From Acidocella aminolytica 101 = DSM 11237 (lineage in GTDB: Bacteria > Pseudomonadota > Alphaproteobacteria > Acetobacterales > Acetobacteraceae), in assembly GCF_900129125.1 (NCBI RefSeq), contig NZ_FQVJ01000015.1, positions 20,960 to 84,959 of the forward strand: a stretch of 64,000 nt of DNA, written 5' to 3'. This document shows, piece by piece, positions 28,001 to 36,157 of this stretch. A program made the translations under genes and the position numbers. Within the stretch, counting starts at the first letter, position 1, and every line of letters starts with the position of its first letter. Under the pieces are notes generated by a model that made no database searches, was not told where the DNA came from, and saw only the letters and a program-made list of their open reading frames with translations.

Positions 28001-28124
28001 AGGAGGCGTCCGGATACAGCCCGATCGGCAAGGAGAGTGCCGCACTCAACCCCGCCAGCGCCAGGGCGGTGGCTAGAACCAGGATCGAGCGGCGATGACG
28101 GTCAAGCCACGCGGCGAAATTCAC
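25083..28124 (-). CDS. RND-family efflux permease
   Basis: A 1013-residue inner-membrane RND transporter with the usual twelve-helix, two-porter-loop design. N-terminal MNFAAWLDRHRRSILVLA is TM1; the central helix TM4 carries VGLVIDDVIVMIE, in which the IDD pair resembles the proton-relay aspartates of drug-type (HAE) pumps rather than a standard metal-type motif. It would work with the adaptor and TolC-like protein encoded immediately upstream. Its start overlaps the adaptor stop as ATGA. The cargo is not evident; hydrophobic or aromatic compounds are more likely than metals. Confidence 0.92.
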   Translation of the reverse strand: MNFAAWLDRHRRSILVLATALALAGLSAALSLPIGLYPDASFPRVRVTIDAGSQSADQMVLEVTQPVEQAVRAVPGVVNVKSVTSRGSAMLTVDFAWGTNMTTATLGVNAALAQLVSRLPPGVSFTALRMQPNVFPFMAYALTSHSVSLVKMRNLAQYRLVPLLSGVPGIAHAQVQGGDTGEVEVSADPRRLAAYHLTLTDLVNAISGAASLQSVGRVEDHDLLYLLLANNTVHDVRDVKNIVLRAGPGYVLRLGDVAKVRLGVVPQFLDVDANGKQAVTLLLYQQQGSDMVSTAHAVEKALAGFQSQIPPGVTLSKWYDQSTLVLAAAGSVRDAILIGVVLAAIVLFLFLRNWRITLLAITIVPAALAASVLVLSMFGLSFNIMTLGGLAASVGLVIDDVIVMIEFIAHRSATGWREPGRLWVLRSGGAFFRPLAGSSAATLIVFVPLAFLSGVSGAFFKALSITVASTLIASWVLTALVVPLLAATLVNFERWTDPGEKGKGWLGQMHGRLLAGFFRRPALLTLPVLALLVAGLVSYRNVQTGFLPSLDEGGFVMDYLTAPGTSLTETVREMREIEAILRKDPAVANFSMRAGAGFGGDLAESNKGDFVIRLIPLSQRPSVDVVMNRIADEVIAKVPGVAIDPHQLMSDELGDMTGTPQPIDIKLSADTPAVLPATARRVAAAIAKIKGVDSIDDGVVPAGDAIEIHVDQTRAAALGLDPAKVTAMLKTAMDGTVAATFEGTNQLTGIRVRLDGAARMNSAALKQLPLSTPSGALVPLSSIASFTTISGQPEITRENLQQVVDVTARLNGRGLGAGIADVKRVLAQKGVLAPGVTYKLGGLYKQQQIAFAGLIRVFVAALLAEFILLLLLYERFLWVAAIICTSLLSTTAVFTGLYVTGVPLNITAMMGMVMIVGIATEMAIFFVSEAQQLLETRPAREAFAQAAANRLRPIAMTTLAAILTLMPLALDLGQGAGMQQPLAIAIIAGLLVQFPLVLLALPVLLLRFSKADK

Positions 28125-29167
28125 GAGCCGGCCCCCTGTAAGGTGGCGCGCATACCGTCCGTCAGTTGATAGGTCCCCTGCGCCGCAACCGTCCAGGCCG
28201 GGTTCAGCTTACCCGCCAGCACGCTGGTTTTGTCGCCCTGTTGCAGCACCTTCACATCCACGCGGTGCGCGATGTTTTTCTGGTCGAGCTGGTAAATATA
28301 AGGGCCTGAGTCATCGCTCAGCACGGCGCTGTTGGGCACGGGAAACCCCGTCAGCGTGCCGGCATGAATATCCACCGCTACCGGCGCGCCGAGCGTGACC
28401 GGCGCCAGCGGTTGCAGCATCACATCAATCAGCCCGGTTTGCGGGTTGAGCGCCCCCGCCACGCTCACCACCCGCGCCGCCACCGTGCCGCCGCCATTCA
28501 GCAATGTCAGGGTAGCGGTGTTGCCGATGTTCACATAGGCGGCCTGGCTTTGCGTGAGCCCGATTTGCGCCCGCAATGCACTGGCGGGGGCCAGTTTCAG
28601 CAGCACCGTGCCAGCGGGCAGGCTGCCGCCCGGCGCGGCGCTCAGGCTCGTTACCAGCCCGGCCACTGGGGCGCGCACGGTTTCAGCTTGGCCCGCGCCG
28701 GTGGCCCGCAAGGCGGCCAGGGCGGCCTGGGCGTCCCGCAGGGTTTGGGTGGCGGCGGCAAGGTCCGCGGCGGTGGCGAGATGTGCGGGCAGCAGCGTCG
28801 CCACATGGTGCCGTGCCGCCTGACCCGCCGCCACGGCTGACTCGGCCTTTTGTAGCGCGGCGACGGCCATGGGGGCCGGCGCCAGCGTCGCCAACGCCTG
28901 CCCGGCCTGGACCGCCGTGCCGGGCGTGACGTCATAACCAGTTAAAATCGCGGCGGCGTTCAGGCTGACCGCCCGCGTGGCCGCTCCTGCGACGATGCTG
29001 CCCGCCCCTTCAACCTGCCGGGGTACCGTCTGGCGCGTGGCGCTCACCACGCTCACCGTTGCGGATGGCGCAGGCTGGGTGCTGAAGGCCGGGGGAGGGC
29101 GTAGCCACAGCCAGACGCCCAGCCCGGCGATAACGATAACGCCCCCGATAGGGAAGATCGGTTTCAT
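28121..29167 (-). CDS. RND efflux periplasmic adaptor (membrane fusion protein)
   Basis: A 348-residue membrane fusion protein. An N-terminal membrane anchor (IGGVIVIAGLGVWLWL) is followed by the lipoyl half-motifs (about 70-100 and about 160-190, ETVRAPVAGLVTSL), an alanine-rich alpha-hairpin between them, and beta-barrel and membrane-proximal domains. It bridges the RND permease and outer-membrane channel. It overlaps both neighbours as ATGA, so the three pump genes form a tight operon. Confidence 0.92.
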   Translation of the reverse strand: MKPIFPIGGVIVIAGLGVWLWLRPPPAFSTQPAPSATVSVVSATRQTVPRQVEGAGSIVAGAATRAVSLNAAAILTGYDVTPGTAVQAGQALATLAPAPMAVAALQKAESAVAAGQAARHHVATLLPAHLATAADLAAATQTLRDAQAALAALRATGAGQAETVRAPVAGLVTSLSAAPGGSLPAGTVLLKLAPASALRAQIGLTQSQAAYVNIGNTATLTLLNGGGTVAARVVSVAGALNPQTGLIDVMLQPLAPVTLGAPVAVDIHAGTLTGFPVPNSAVLSDDSGPYIYQLDQKNIAHRVDVKVLQQGDKTSVLAGKLNPAWTVAAQGTYQLTDGMRATLQGAGS

Positions 29168-30510
29168 GATGCGGGATGCTCCAAAACGCCATCTTGCGGC
29201 AGGCCGAAGCCCAGCAGCGTGGCCAGAGAAAGTTCAGCATTTTGCAGTTGCGCATGCAGGGTGATGGCATTGCGTTGCCGCTCCCCCGCTAGGGCCGCGA
29301 GATTGGCATAGGCCGGGCCGGAAAGCTGCCCCGCGCCATAAGCTCGCGCCGCGCCGCGTGCCATGGCACGCGCTTGCGCCGCCTGCTCTTGGGCGGCCTG
29401 AGACGCGCTTTGCAGCAACGTAATCTGGCGGGGCAGGGCGGCAGCTGCGCCCTCGGCATTGTCCAACGCGGCCTGATATTGCGCACGCAGCGCGCCACGC
29501 GTGGCATCGGCTGCTTTAATGGCCCGGCGGTTGCGGTTGAATAGCGGCAGGGTCAGGCTGAATTGCGGCCCGAAGGACCAGACATCCGACGTATCCCGTC
29601 CACCCGAACCGCCGATGCTGATAGGCAGGAACTGCGCCAGAATCGCGGCGCGCAGCTTGGCGTCCGCTTGTTCATAGCCAAAGCGCAAGGCCAGCAGGTC
29701 CGGTCGCCGCGTGGGCAGGCTGGCCAGCGCGGCTTGCACGGCCTTTGGCGCGGGCGGCGCCAGATGCGGCGTGGCAAGCGGCACCGGCGTGTGCGGACGC
29801 AGGCCCAGCAGCGCGTCCAGCGCGTCCGCCTCCTGCTGTGCGGTCTGGGCGATGCTGGCGGCCGCGCTCTGCACGCTGGCCAGGGCACTCAACGCAGTCA
29901 CGCCTTCATTGCTCGTGAGATTGTGCGCCGCGATCTGCTGCTGGACGGATTCACTCACCCCACCCAGCAGTGTTTCATCCCGCCGCAGGCTGGCCAGTGT
30001 GGCCTGCGCTGCCCTGATGTTGATGGCCAGCTGCTCCGCCTTCGCAGCCACCTGCCATTCCTGCCAGAGAATCCCTTCATCGATCTGCTTCAGCCCGGCG
30101 CGCGCGGCGGCGCGGTCGGCCGGGCCGGTGATCAGCGCGCCAAGGTCCTGGGTGAAGCCGCCAGTTAAGGCGGGCATCGCCCCTGGGCCGCTCAGCAGTG
30201 CCGCGAACCCGCCGGAGATTGACGGGTCCGGCGGTCTCCCCGCCGCCAGCAAATCCGCCTCGCCAAGCTGGTGCTGCGCCCGTGCGGCGGCCAGATCCGG
30301 GTTGTTGAGCACCGCCAGCGCGGCGACGTCTTGCAGGCTGAGAGGTGCGGCTACGTTCAACGCCTTGCCGTCCGGCAGCGTGCGGTTCAACGCCGCCAGA
30401 CTGCCCCGCAGGTCCGGCGCTTCAGGCAGCGGGGCCGGATGATACCCGGCACACCCCGCTAGCATACCGGTCAGCAGGGAGCTTGTTAGTGCAAGAAAAA
30501 CACGCCTCAT
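29164..30510 (-). CDS. TolC-family outer-membrane efflux lipoprotein
   Basis: A 448-residue TolC/OprM-family channel. The signal peptide ends in a lipobox LAGC with C20 as the presumed lipidation site. Two repeats of the outer-membrane efflux domain follow, with long alanine/glutamine-rich helices (e.g. AEGAAAALPRQITLLQSASQ) that form the periplasmic tunnel. First gene of the minus-strand efflux operon, divergent from a two-component system across about 106 bases; that system may control it. Confidence 0.92.
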   Translation of the reverse strand: MRRVFLALTSSLLTGMLAGCAGYHPAPLPEAPDLRGSLAALNRTLPDGKALNVAAPLSLQDVAALAVLNNPDLAAARAQHQLGEADLLAAGRPPDPSISGGFAALLSGPGAMPALTGGFTQDLGALITGPADRAAARAGLKQIDEGILWQEWQVAAKAEQLAINIRAAQATLASLRRDETLLGGVSESVQQQIAAHNLTSNEGVTALSALASVQSAAASIAQTAQQEADALDALLGLRPHTPVPLATPHLAPPAPKAVQAALASLPTRRPDLLALRFGYEQADAKLRAAILAQFLPISIGGSGGRDTSDVWSFGPQFSLTLPLFNRNRRAIKAADATRGALRAQYQAALDNAEGAAAALPRQITLLQSASQAAQEQAAQARAMARGAARAYGAGQLSGPAYANLAALAGERQRNAITLHAQLQNAELSLATLLGFGLPQDGVLEHPAS

Positions 30511-30616
30511 GGCCCAGGCTTTACGGTGGCTGGTTTGCCCAGCCCGTGACTCAGACTTTGCAGGAATTTAATCTTCGGCTTTTGACGCGCGCGGTAGGAC
30601 AGGTCAGGCTGCGCGC

Positions 30617-31291
30617 ATGAGGGTTCTGTTGATCGAGGATGATCCCAAGGCCGCCGCCAATCTGCGCGCCGGTCTGGCGCCGGAGGGGCATGAGGTTGAG
30701 GTGGCGGTGGATGGCCGGGCCGGGCTTCTGGCTGCCGCGGCGGGTAATTTCGACGTGCTGATTATCGACCGTATGCTCCCCGGGCTGGACGGGTTGGGCG
30801 TGTTGCGGACCCTGCGAGGGGCTGGCGTGCATACCCCGGCTTTGTTTCTCACCGCGCTGGGCGGTCTGGATGACAGGCTGGACGGGCTGCGCGCCGGGGG
30901 TGATGATTATATGGTTAAACCCTACGCCCTTGCCGAGCTATCCGCCCGGTTGTCTGCCCTGACCCGCCGGGCGCGCGTGCCGCCGCCGCAGGTTAAGCTG
31001 CGCGTGGGGGACCTGGAGTTGGACCGCACCACCCGCACCGTCTGGCGCGCGGGGCAAAAAATCGAACTGAAACCCCGCGAATATGAGGTGCTCGAATATT
31101 TGCTGCGGCATCGCGGCCAGGTGGTGACCAAGACGATGCTGCTGGAGGATGTCTGGGGCTTTCACTTCACTCCGCAAACCAGCATCGTGGAGGCCCAGAT
31201 CAGCCGCCTGCGCGCCAAGATTGACCAGGGGTTCGCCGCACCGCTGATCCACACTTATCGCGGCGCCGGGTACAAGCTGGATGTGGTTTGA
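30617..31291 (+). CDS. OmpR/PhoB-family response regulator
   Basis: A 224-residue two-component response regulator. The receiver domain has acidic residues E7-D8-D9, phosphorylation site D51 in LIIDRMLPG and the conserved Lys in DDYMVKPYAL; the C-terminal winged helix (about 125-224) contains LKPREYEVLEYLL and TYRGAGYKLD. It overlaps its kinase gene by 11 bases and is divergent from the TolC-adaptor-RND operon, the most likely target. Confidence 0.95.
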   Translation: MRVLLIEDDPKAAANLRAGLAPEGHEVEVAVDGRAGLLAAAAGNFDVLIIDRMLPGLDGLGVLRTLRGAGVHTPALFLTALGGLDDRLDGLRAGGDDYMVKPYALAELSARLSALTRRARVPPPQVKLRVGDLELDRTTRTVWRAGQKIELKPREYEVLEYLLRHRGQVVTKTMLLEDVWGFHFTPQTSIVEAQISRLRAKIDQGFAAPLIHTYRGAGYKLDVV

Positions 31292-32654
31292 AGGCGCGGC
31301 CCGATCGCTCTGGCGTATCTCCGGTTTCCGCCTCACGCTGTTGGGCGTTCTGGTCTCCCTGGCTGGAGCGCTGCTGGTATTCGGCATTGTGCATCATGCC
31401 GTTGAGGTAGGCTGGCGCGACCAGATCGATGAACGCGTGACCGCCGCGCAGACGGATATTCTGGGCGATATTCACCGCAACCATAAAGGCATTGCCTGGA
31501 ACGTGCAGGCCACACTGGCCGAGGGCAGTGGGCTGTTTTACGCTGCCCTGGCGCCGAATGGGCGCTGGCAGGCGGGGAATTTCCATCTTTCCTCCGCCGT
31601 GGCCAGCCGCTGGAGCGGCCCCAAAACGCTCAACCGCCAGCCGGGCCTGCCCCTGCCGCCCCATGTTCTGGCCATTCGCGGTACTGCCTTGCGCTTCTCG
31701 AATGGGGAGCGCCTGTTCATCGCTGCCGATGCCAGCGCCCTGCTGACCCTGAAAAGCCTCATTGCCCAGTCATTCCTGGCGGTGTTCGGCACCATTCTGG
31801 CGCTTGGGCTGCTGATCAGCCTGCTGGCGGCGCGCGGCACGCTCAGGCGAGTGGACCAGTTCGCCACCACGCTGCATGACATTATGGAAGGTGATCTTTC
31901 CCGCCGCATCCCTCTCAGAAGCTCGCATGATGAATTCGATCGTCTGGCTGCGGAGATGAACCAGATGCTCCAGCGGCTTCAGGAGCTGATGGAGAATCTC
32001 CGGCAGGTCACCAACGATATCAGCCACGATCTGCGTTCACCCTTGGCGCGGCTGCGCGAACATCTGGAACTCTCTCGCGCCCGCTTCACGGACCCGGCCC
32101 TGGCGGCGGTGTGTGACGAGGCCGTCGCCCAGCTCGACCAAGCGCTGGGGATTTTCGCGGCGATGCTGCGTCTGGCGGAGGTCGAATCCGGTGCGCGGCG
32201 GGCGCATTTTACCCTGGTTGATCTCTCAGCCCTGCTGACCTTGCTGGCGGAAAGTTACGAGCCGGTGCTGGCCGAGCATGGTATCACTTTCCAGGCCAAT
32301 ATCGCTCCGGCGCTGAATGTGCATGGCGACCGTGAGCTGCTGGCCCAGCTGTTCGTCAATCTGCTCGACAATATCACCTTGCACGCCAAGGGGGCTGCCA
32401 ACGCCGCGCTTCATGCCGGGATGAAAAGCGGATGGGTGGAGCTTTGCATTGAAGATGACGGGTGTGGCCTTCCCAACGGGGCGCAAGGCCGGATTCTGCA
32501 ACGCTTCGTCCGGCTCGACACCGCCCGCCAGCGCCCTGGCCACGGTCTGGGGCTGCCTTTGGCGCAGGCCATCGTGGCGCTGCACGGCGGGCGCCTCAGC
32601 TTGGCCGAGGGCAAGGCCGGACTAACGGTGCGGCTCACATTGCCCGCGGCCTGA
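31281..32654 (+). CDS. Sensor histidine kinase
   Basis: A 457-residue membrane sensor kinase. TM1 (LTLLGVLVSLAGALLVFGIV) and TM2 (FLAVFGTILALGLLISLLAA, about 165-190) enclose a periplasmic sensor region of about 125 residues, then a HAMP domain, the H-box NDISHDLRSPLARLREHLEL, the N-box FVNLLDNITLHAKGAA, and the G-boxes EDDGCGLPNG and GHGLGLPLAQAI. The pairing with the overlapping response regulator and the adjacent RND operon suggests it senses a pump substrate or envelope stress. Confidence 0.94.
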   Translation: MWFEGAARSLWRISGFRLTLLGVLVSLAGALLVFGIVHHAVEVGWRDQIDERVTAAQTDILGDIHRNHKGIAWNVQATLAEGSGLFYAALAPNGRWQAGNFHLSSAVASRWSGPKTLNRQPGLPLPPHVLAIRGTALRFSNGERLFIAADASALLTLKSLIAQSFLAVFGTILALGLLISLLAARGTLRRVDQFATTLHDIMEGDLSRRIPLRSSHDEFDRLAAEMNQMLQRLQELMENLRQVTNDISHDLRSPLARLREHLELSRARFTDPALAAVCDEAVAQLDQALGIFAAMLRLAEVESGARRAHFTLVDLSALLTLLAESYEPVLAEHGITFQANIAPALNVHGDRELLAQLFVNLLDNITLHAKGAANAALHAGMKSGWVELCIEDDGCGLPNGAQGRILQRFVRLDTARQRPGHGLGLPLAQAIVALHGGRLSLAEGKAGLTVRLTLPAA

Positions 32655-32663
32655 GCCGTCCGG

Positions 32664-32831
32664 CTAATGTTTGGCGAGATAAGCTGCGCCGGCCACGAGG
32701 CACAGCGGCAACGCCAGCCCGGCCATTGAGGCGGCGGGCGAGTGCAGCACCCCCAGTGTTACCAGGATAGATAGGCCCGCCACGGCCAGCGTCCGCTTGT
32801 CCCCGAATAAGGTCTTGAAGAAGCCTTGCAT
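32664..32831 (-). CDS. 55-aa membrane protein at the end of the iron ABC operon
   Basis: This short gene starts at 32831 with MQGFFKTLFGDKRTL, overlapping the stop of the upstream FTR1-like gene as ATGA, which supports translation. Two hydrophobic stretches follow (AVAGLSILVTLGVL and GLALPLCLVAGAAYL), so a two-helix membrane peptide is predicted, ending AKH. I do not recognise a family. By position it may assist or stabilise the FTR1-like protein. It converges on the histidine kinase gene with a 9-base gap. Confidence 0.65.
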   Translation of the reverse strand: MQGFFKTLFGDKRTLAVAGLSILVTLGVLHSPAASMAGLALPLCLVAGAAYLAKH

Positions 32832-33547
32832 CAGATCACCTTCATGGCGGCTTGTCTGGGGTTGTAGAGCCGAATAAGTCCCAGCCCGCCCATCACGTAA
32901 AGGCCGAACAACGCCAGCAGCGCGGCATCGCCCAACGGCCAATGATAACCTAGCGCCTCCAGAATCCAGTAAGTGCCAAAGCTCAACAGCGCCGCGCTGA
33001 CCGTGAATTTAATGCTGTTCTCAGGCACTTTCGAAAGCGGGCGGCGCAGCGAGAAACCCGCCCCGGCCACCACGGCCAGCGCGGCTAAGGCCGCTCCGGC
33101 GGCACTGGTGAGATGCCCGGTTTGCACCCCCAGAGTCACCACAATCAGCCAGACCTCCAACCCTTCCAGCAACATGCCGTTAAAGGCGATGAGCCATGCG
33201 GCACGGACGTCGTGAATATCCGCGCGGGCCTGCAGGGCGGCAAACTCCGCTGTCTCGTCGTGCAGCTTTTTCAGCCCCGCGCCGCGTGCCACAGCCTTGC
33301 CCAGCCAGCGCACGCCAAACAGCGTCAGAAATACCCCGATGATGAATTGCAGAATAACCAAGTCATGAATGCGGGTCAGCAGAAAACTTGCCCCCGCCGT
33401 GAGGGTGGCCAGAACCACGACCGCCGCGCCGGCGGCCTGCAAAGCCTTTCCCCAGCCGATGGAAAGCGCCACCGCCAGAATGATGGTGTAAGCCTCGACC
33501 CATTCCACCGCAGCGGTGAGAAACGTTGCTATCAGTATCCCAGTCAC
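32831..33547 (-). CDS. FTR1-like polytopic membrane protein (COG4280-type)
   Basis: A 238-residue protein with about seven membrane helices in two half-repeats. Each half starts with an acidic ExxE motif embedded in a helix: EWVEAY (E15, E18) and LEGLEVW (E128, E131). These resemble the REGLE motifs of FTR1-type iron permeases, although the arginine is missing. Translation starts at a GTG (33547) that would overlap the original end of the ABC ATPase gene as GTGA. Its place at the end of a ferric-type ABC operon makes iron or another metal the likely substrate. Family assignment is from memory of COG4280 and the motifs. Confidence 0.65.
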   Translation of the reverse strand: MTGILIATFLTAAVEWVEAYTIILAVALSIGWGKALQAAGAAVVVLATLTAGASFLLTRIHDLVILQFIIGVFLTLFGVRWLGKAVARGAGLKKLHDETAEFAALQARADIHDVRAAWLIAFNGMLLEGLEVWLIVVTLGVQTGHLTSAAGAALAALAVVAGAGFSLRRPLSKVPENSIKFTVSAALLSFGTYWILEALGYHWPLGDAALLALFGLYVMGGLGLIRLYNPRQAAMKVI

Positions 33548-34607
33548 GGCTGCACCCCCCTTTGACGTCGAACCAGAACAACCCTTGCGGATCGACGGTG
33601 ATGTTATGTGGCCCGGGCTGCACCGGGCGGTCGCTATAGCCGCTCAGATGCAGCTCCTGCCCGGCTAGCTGCCAGCGTATGTGAAACCGTCCAGCCTCGA
33701 AAGAGACTTTCACTGCTTCCGCCGCAATGCCTCCTTGCCCGGTCGGTGTTGGGCGTATGGCATCGCCCCGCCAGAACAGCCGTGCCATCTCCCCGCGCGG
33801 CGCCGCGCCGGGCGGGCTGAGGAAATGCCCGCCAATCTCCACGGCGGCGGCCTCGCCGTGCGAGACTACCGGCACGCGGATGCCCCCCAATGCGCCGGTG
33901 AAGCGGGCAATATATGGCGAAGACGGCCTCTGCCACAAAGACATGGGCGTGCCTTGCTGCCGGATCACCCCATGTTCCAGCACCGCTACCTGATCCGCCA
34001 GTTTCCAGCAATCTTCAGGGTCATGGCTGACCAGCACGGCGGAAATCCCGGCCTCGCGCACGCTCTCGCGCAATTCTTCGCGCAGCAGCTCGCGGCTTTC
34101 CAGGTCCAGGCTGGAAAACGGCTCGTCCAGCAATAACAGCCTGGGGCGGCAGGCCAAGGCACGGGCAATGCCCACGCGCTGCTGCTGCCCGCCAGAAAGT
34201 TGGGCCGGGCGGCGGTTGGCCACCCCTTCTACCCGCAGCCGGGTCAGCAACGCCATCGCGGCCTCGTTACGTTTTGGCGTGCCGGGGGGCAGCGCCAGGG
34301 TTACGTTCTCGAGGCAACTCAAATGCGGCCAGAGCGCGAAATCTTGAAATACCATGCCCAGCCCGCGCTGTTCAGCGGGCAGAAACACCCGGCCCGCATC
34401 ATCCACCAGCGCGCCGTTGAGGCTGATCCGCCCGGCATCCGCTCGGTCTAGCCCCGCAATCAGCCGCAGCAGCGTGGTCTTGCCGGAGCCAGATTCCCCG
34501 GCCAGCACCAGAAACTCACCCTCGGGCAGTGTCAGATCAATCCCGCGCAGGATTTCGCGCCCGCCCAGGCACCGCCCGGCGCCTTTAATGTCAAGGCAAA
34601 ACGTCAT
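33363..34607 (-). CDS. Ferric-type ABC transporter ATPase (FbpC/AfuC-like) with frameshifted C-terminus
   Basis: The N-terminal part is a complete ABC ATPase: Walker A GESGSGKTT, Q-loop, signature LSGGQQQR, Walker B LLLLDEPFSS and H-loop SHD, followed by a TOBE-like regulatory domain. After FWFDVKGG (about residue 352) the reading frame runs a further ~60 residues through the start of the next gene, giving 414 residues and a Gly/His-rich nonsense tail. With one more C in the run of six at 33555-33560 (plus strand), the protein would end as VKGGVQP at a TGA (33544-33546) overlapping the next gene's GTG, and would be about 353 residues, the usual family length. So the tail is probably an indel artefact or real frameshift. 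The transport core should be intact. Confidence 0.85.
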   Translation of the reverse strand: MTFCLDIKGAGRCLGGREILRGIDLTLPEGEFLVLAGESGSGKTTLLRLIAGLDRADAGRISLNGALVDDAGRVFLPAEQRGLGMVFQDFALWPHLSCLENVTLALPPGTPKRNEAAMALLTRLRVEGVANRRPAQLSGGQQQRVGIARALACRPRLLLLDEPFSSLDLESRELLREELRESVREAGISAVLVSHDPEDCWKLADQVAVLEHGVIRQQGTPMSLWQRPSSPYIARFTGALGGIRVPVVSHGEAAAVEIGGHFLSPPGAAPRGEMARLFWRGDAIRPTPTGQGGIAAEAVKVSFEAGRFHIRWQLAGQELHLSGYSDRPVQPGPHNITVDPQGLFWFDVKGGCSRDWDTDSNVSHRCGGMGRGLHHHSGGGAFHRLGKGFAGRRRGGRGSGHPHGGGKFSADPHS

Positions 34608-36157
34608 GCGGCCTCCTGACCGGTAAGGCGCGGTGCATGGCTCAGATACAAGGCCAGATTTAACCCCGCCGCCAGAAGCGCCAGCACCCCCATGGACAAG
34701 AGCGCCAGTAGCGCCGCCTCGTTATAGCGCGCAGTCATGTCAGCAGACACAATCGCCACGCCCAGAGGCACTTGGCCCGGCACATAGAGCAGCTCCGAGA
34801 CCGGCAGTTCGAACATCACCGTTCCCACCACCAGCAGCCAGCCATGCAGCGCGGGACGGATTAGCAAGGCGGCCTCGATATCGATCAGCCGTGTCTGCAA
34901 GGGCAGGCCGAAAATCCGTGCCGCCTCGTCCAGCTTGCTGTCTAGCTGCGCCATCGCCCCGCCGAGCAGCCGTATGGCCATCGGCAGGGTTCCCGCCGCA
35001 TACGCGAGCAATAGCAGCAGCACCGTGCCGTAAAGCGGCAGGATGTTATTGTTGAAGGCCACCACGTAGCCAGCGCCCAGCACCAGCCCTGGCACGGCCA
35101 TATTGGCGGTGAGCCCTGCATGAATAATGCCGCTGAAAAGCGGATGCTGGCCGCGCTGCAGCTTCAGCACCGCAACCGCGATCACCAATGTGATGGTCGC
35201 GGCCAGCACGCCATACCCCAAGGAACGCGGAATGGCGGACAGGTCGATGACGCCGAGATTGCCGCTTACCGCCACGCTGGCCAATGCCAGCAACGGTGCC
35301 GCTAGCCCCACTACCCAAAGCAGACACGCCCCCAGGCTGAGCACCTGCCGCACCGCGCCAACCGGACGCGTTCGCGGCGCCCGGCGTGCTTTGCCATGCA
35401 CCAGCACCGCCTGATAACGCCGCTGCACGTAAATCTGTACCACCGCTAGCAGCGCGGCACTGGCGATCAACCACCAGCAAAGCTGCGCCGCGCCCGCGAA
35501 ATCCGTCGGGGTCGTGTTGAGGCGTTGGTAGATGCTGTAGGTCAGAACAGGGATTTTGCCGGTCACGCCGAGCGTCGCGGGAATCCCGAATTCCTGCATC
35601 GTCTCGATCGCGGCGATGGTAAAGGCCGCTGCCATGGCGGGCATGGCCAGACGCAGGTTCAACCCCATCCGCCGCCACATCGGCAGGCGCAGCACCATGG
35701 CGGCCTCGTGCAACGTGGCGCTGGCCCCAGCAAAAGTGGCCCGCGCCACGAACACGGAAAAGGGCAGGGCCTTCAGGAAATACAAAAACAGCAGCCCCGC
35801 CGGGCCCAAAAACAGATGGCCGAACACCCCGTTACGCAACACTGGATGGCTGAGCACCACCAGCCAGCCGGTGGTGAGCACATAGCCGGGCATGAAGAAC
35901 AACAGCCATAGCCCCAGCCCCAGCGCCCGCACGGCGACGCCTGATCTGGTTTCCAGCACCTGCGCCAGCCATGCCCCCAGCGGGGCGGCAATCAGTCCTG
36001 TTGCCAGCGCGAAACCGGTGGAATCCAGCCAGGGCCGCCAGCCCGTCGCCAAACTGCCACCTGCGCCCCCCGTCAGCGGCAGTACCAGCAGCCGGGCCAG
36101 CGGATAAACCAGCAGTAGCGCCAGAAGCAGCAGCAACGCGGCTCGCGGCGCTTTCAT
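34604..36157 (-). CDS. Ferric-type ABC transporter permease (FbpB-like, two fused domains)
   Basis: A 517-residue permease with about twelve hydrophobic segments in two tandem BPD-transporter domains, as in FbpB/AfuB iron permeases. The first domain contains the EAA-loop region ASATLHEAAMVLRLPMWRR and the second LDSKLDEAARIFGLPLQTR, the sites that contact the ATPase. Its start overlaps the binding protein stop as ATGA, and its stop overlaps the ATPase start, so the three form one translational unit. Iron(III) is the likely substrate, but related systems carry phosphonates or other ions. Confidence 0.87.
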   Translation of the reverse strand: MKAPRAALLLLLALLLVYPLARLLVLPLTGGAGGSLATGWRPWLDSTGFALATGLIAAPLGAWLAQVLETRSGVAVRALGLGLWLLFFMPGYVLTTGWLVVLSHPVLRNGVFGHLFLGPAGLLFLYFLKALPFSVFVARATFAGASATLHEAAMVLRLPMWRRMGLNLRLAMPAMAAAFTIAAIETMQEFGIPATLGVTGKIPVLTYSIYQRLNTTPTDFAGAAQLCWWLIASAALLAVVQIYVQRRYQAVLVHGKARRAPRTRPVGAVRQVLSLGACLLWVVGLAAPLLALASVAVSGNLGVIDLSAIPRSLGYGVLAATITLVIAVAVLKLQRGQHPLFSGIIHAGLTANMAVPGLVLGAGYVVAFNNNILPLYGTVLLLLLAYAAGTLPMAIRLLGGAMAQLDSKLDEAARIFGLPLQTRLIDIEAALLIRPALHGWLLVVGTVMFELPVSELLYVPGQVPLGVAIVSADMTARYNEAALLALLSMGVLALLAAGLNLALYLSHAPRLTGQEAA

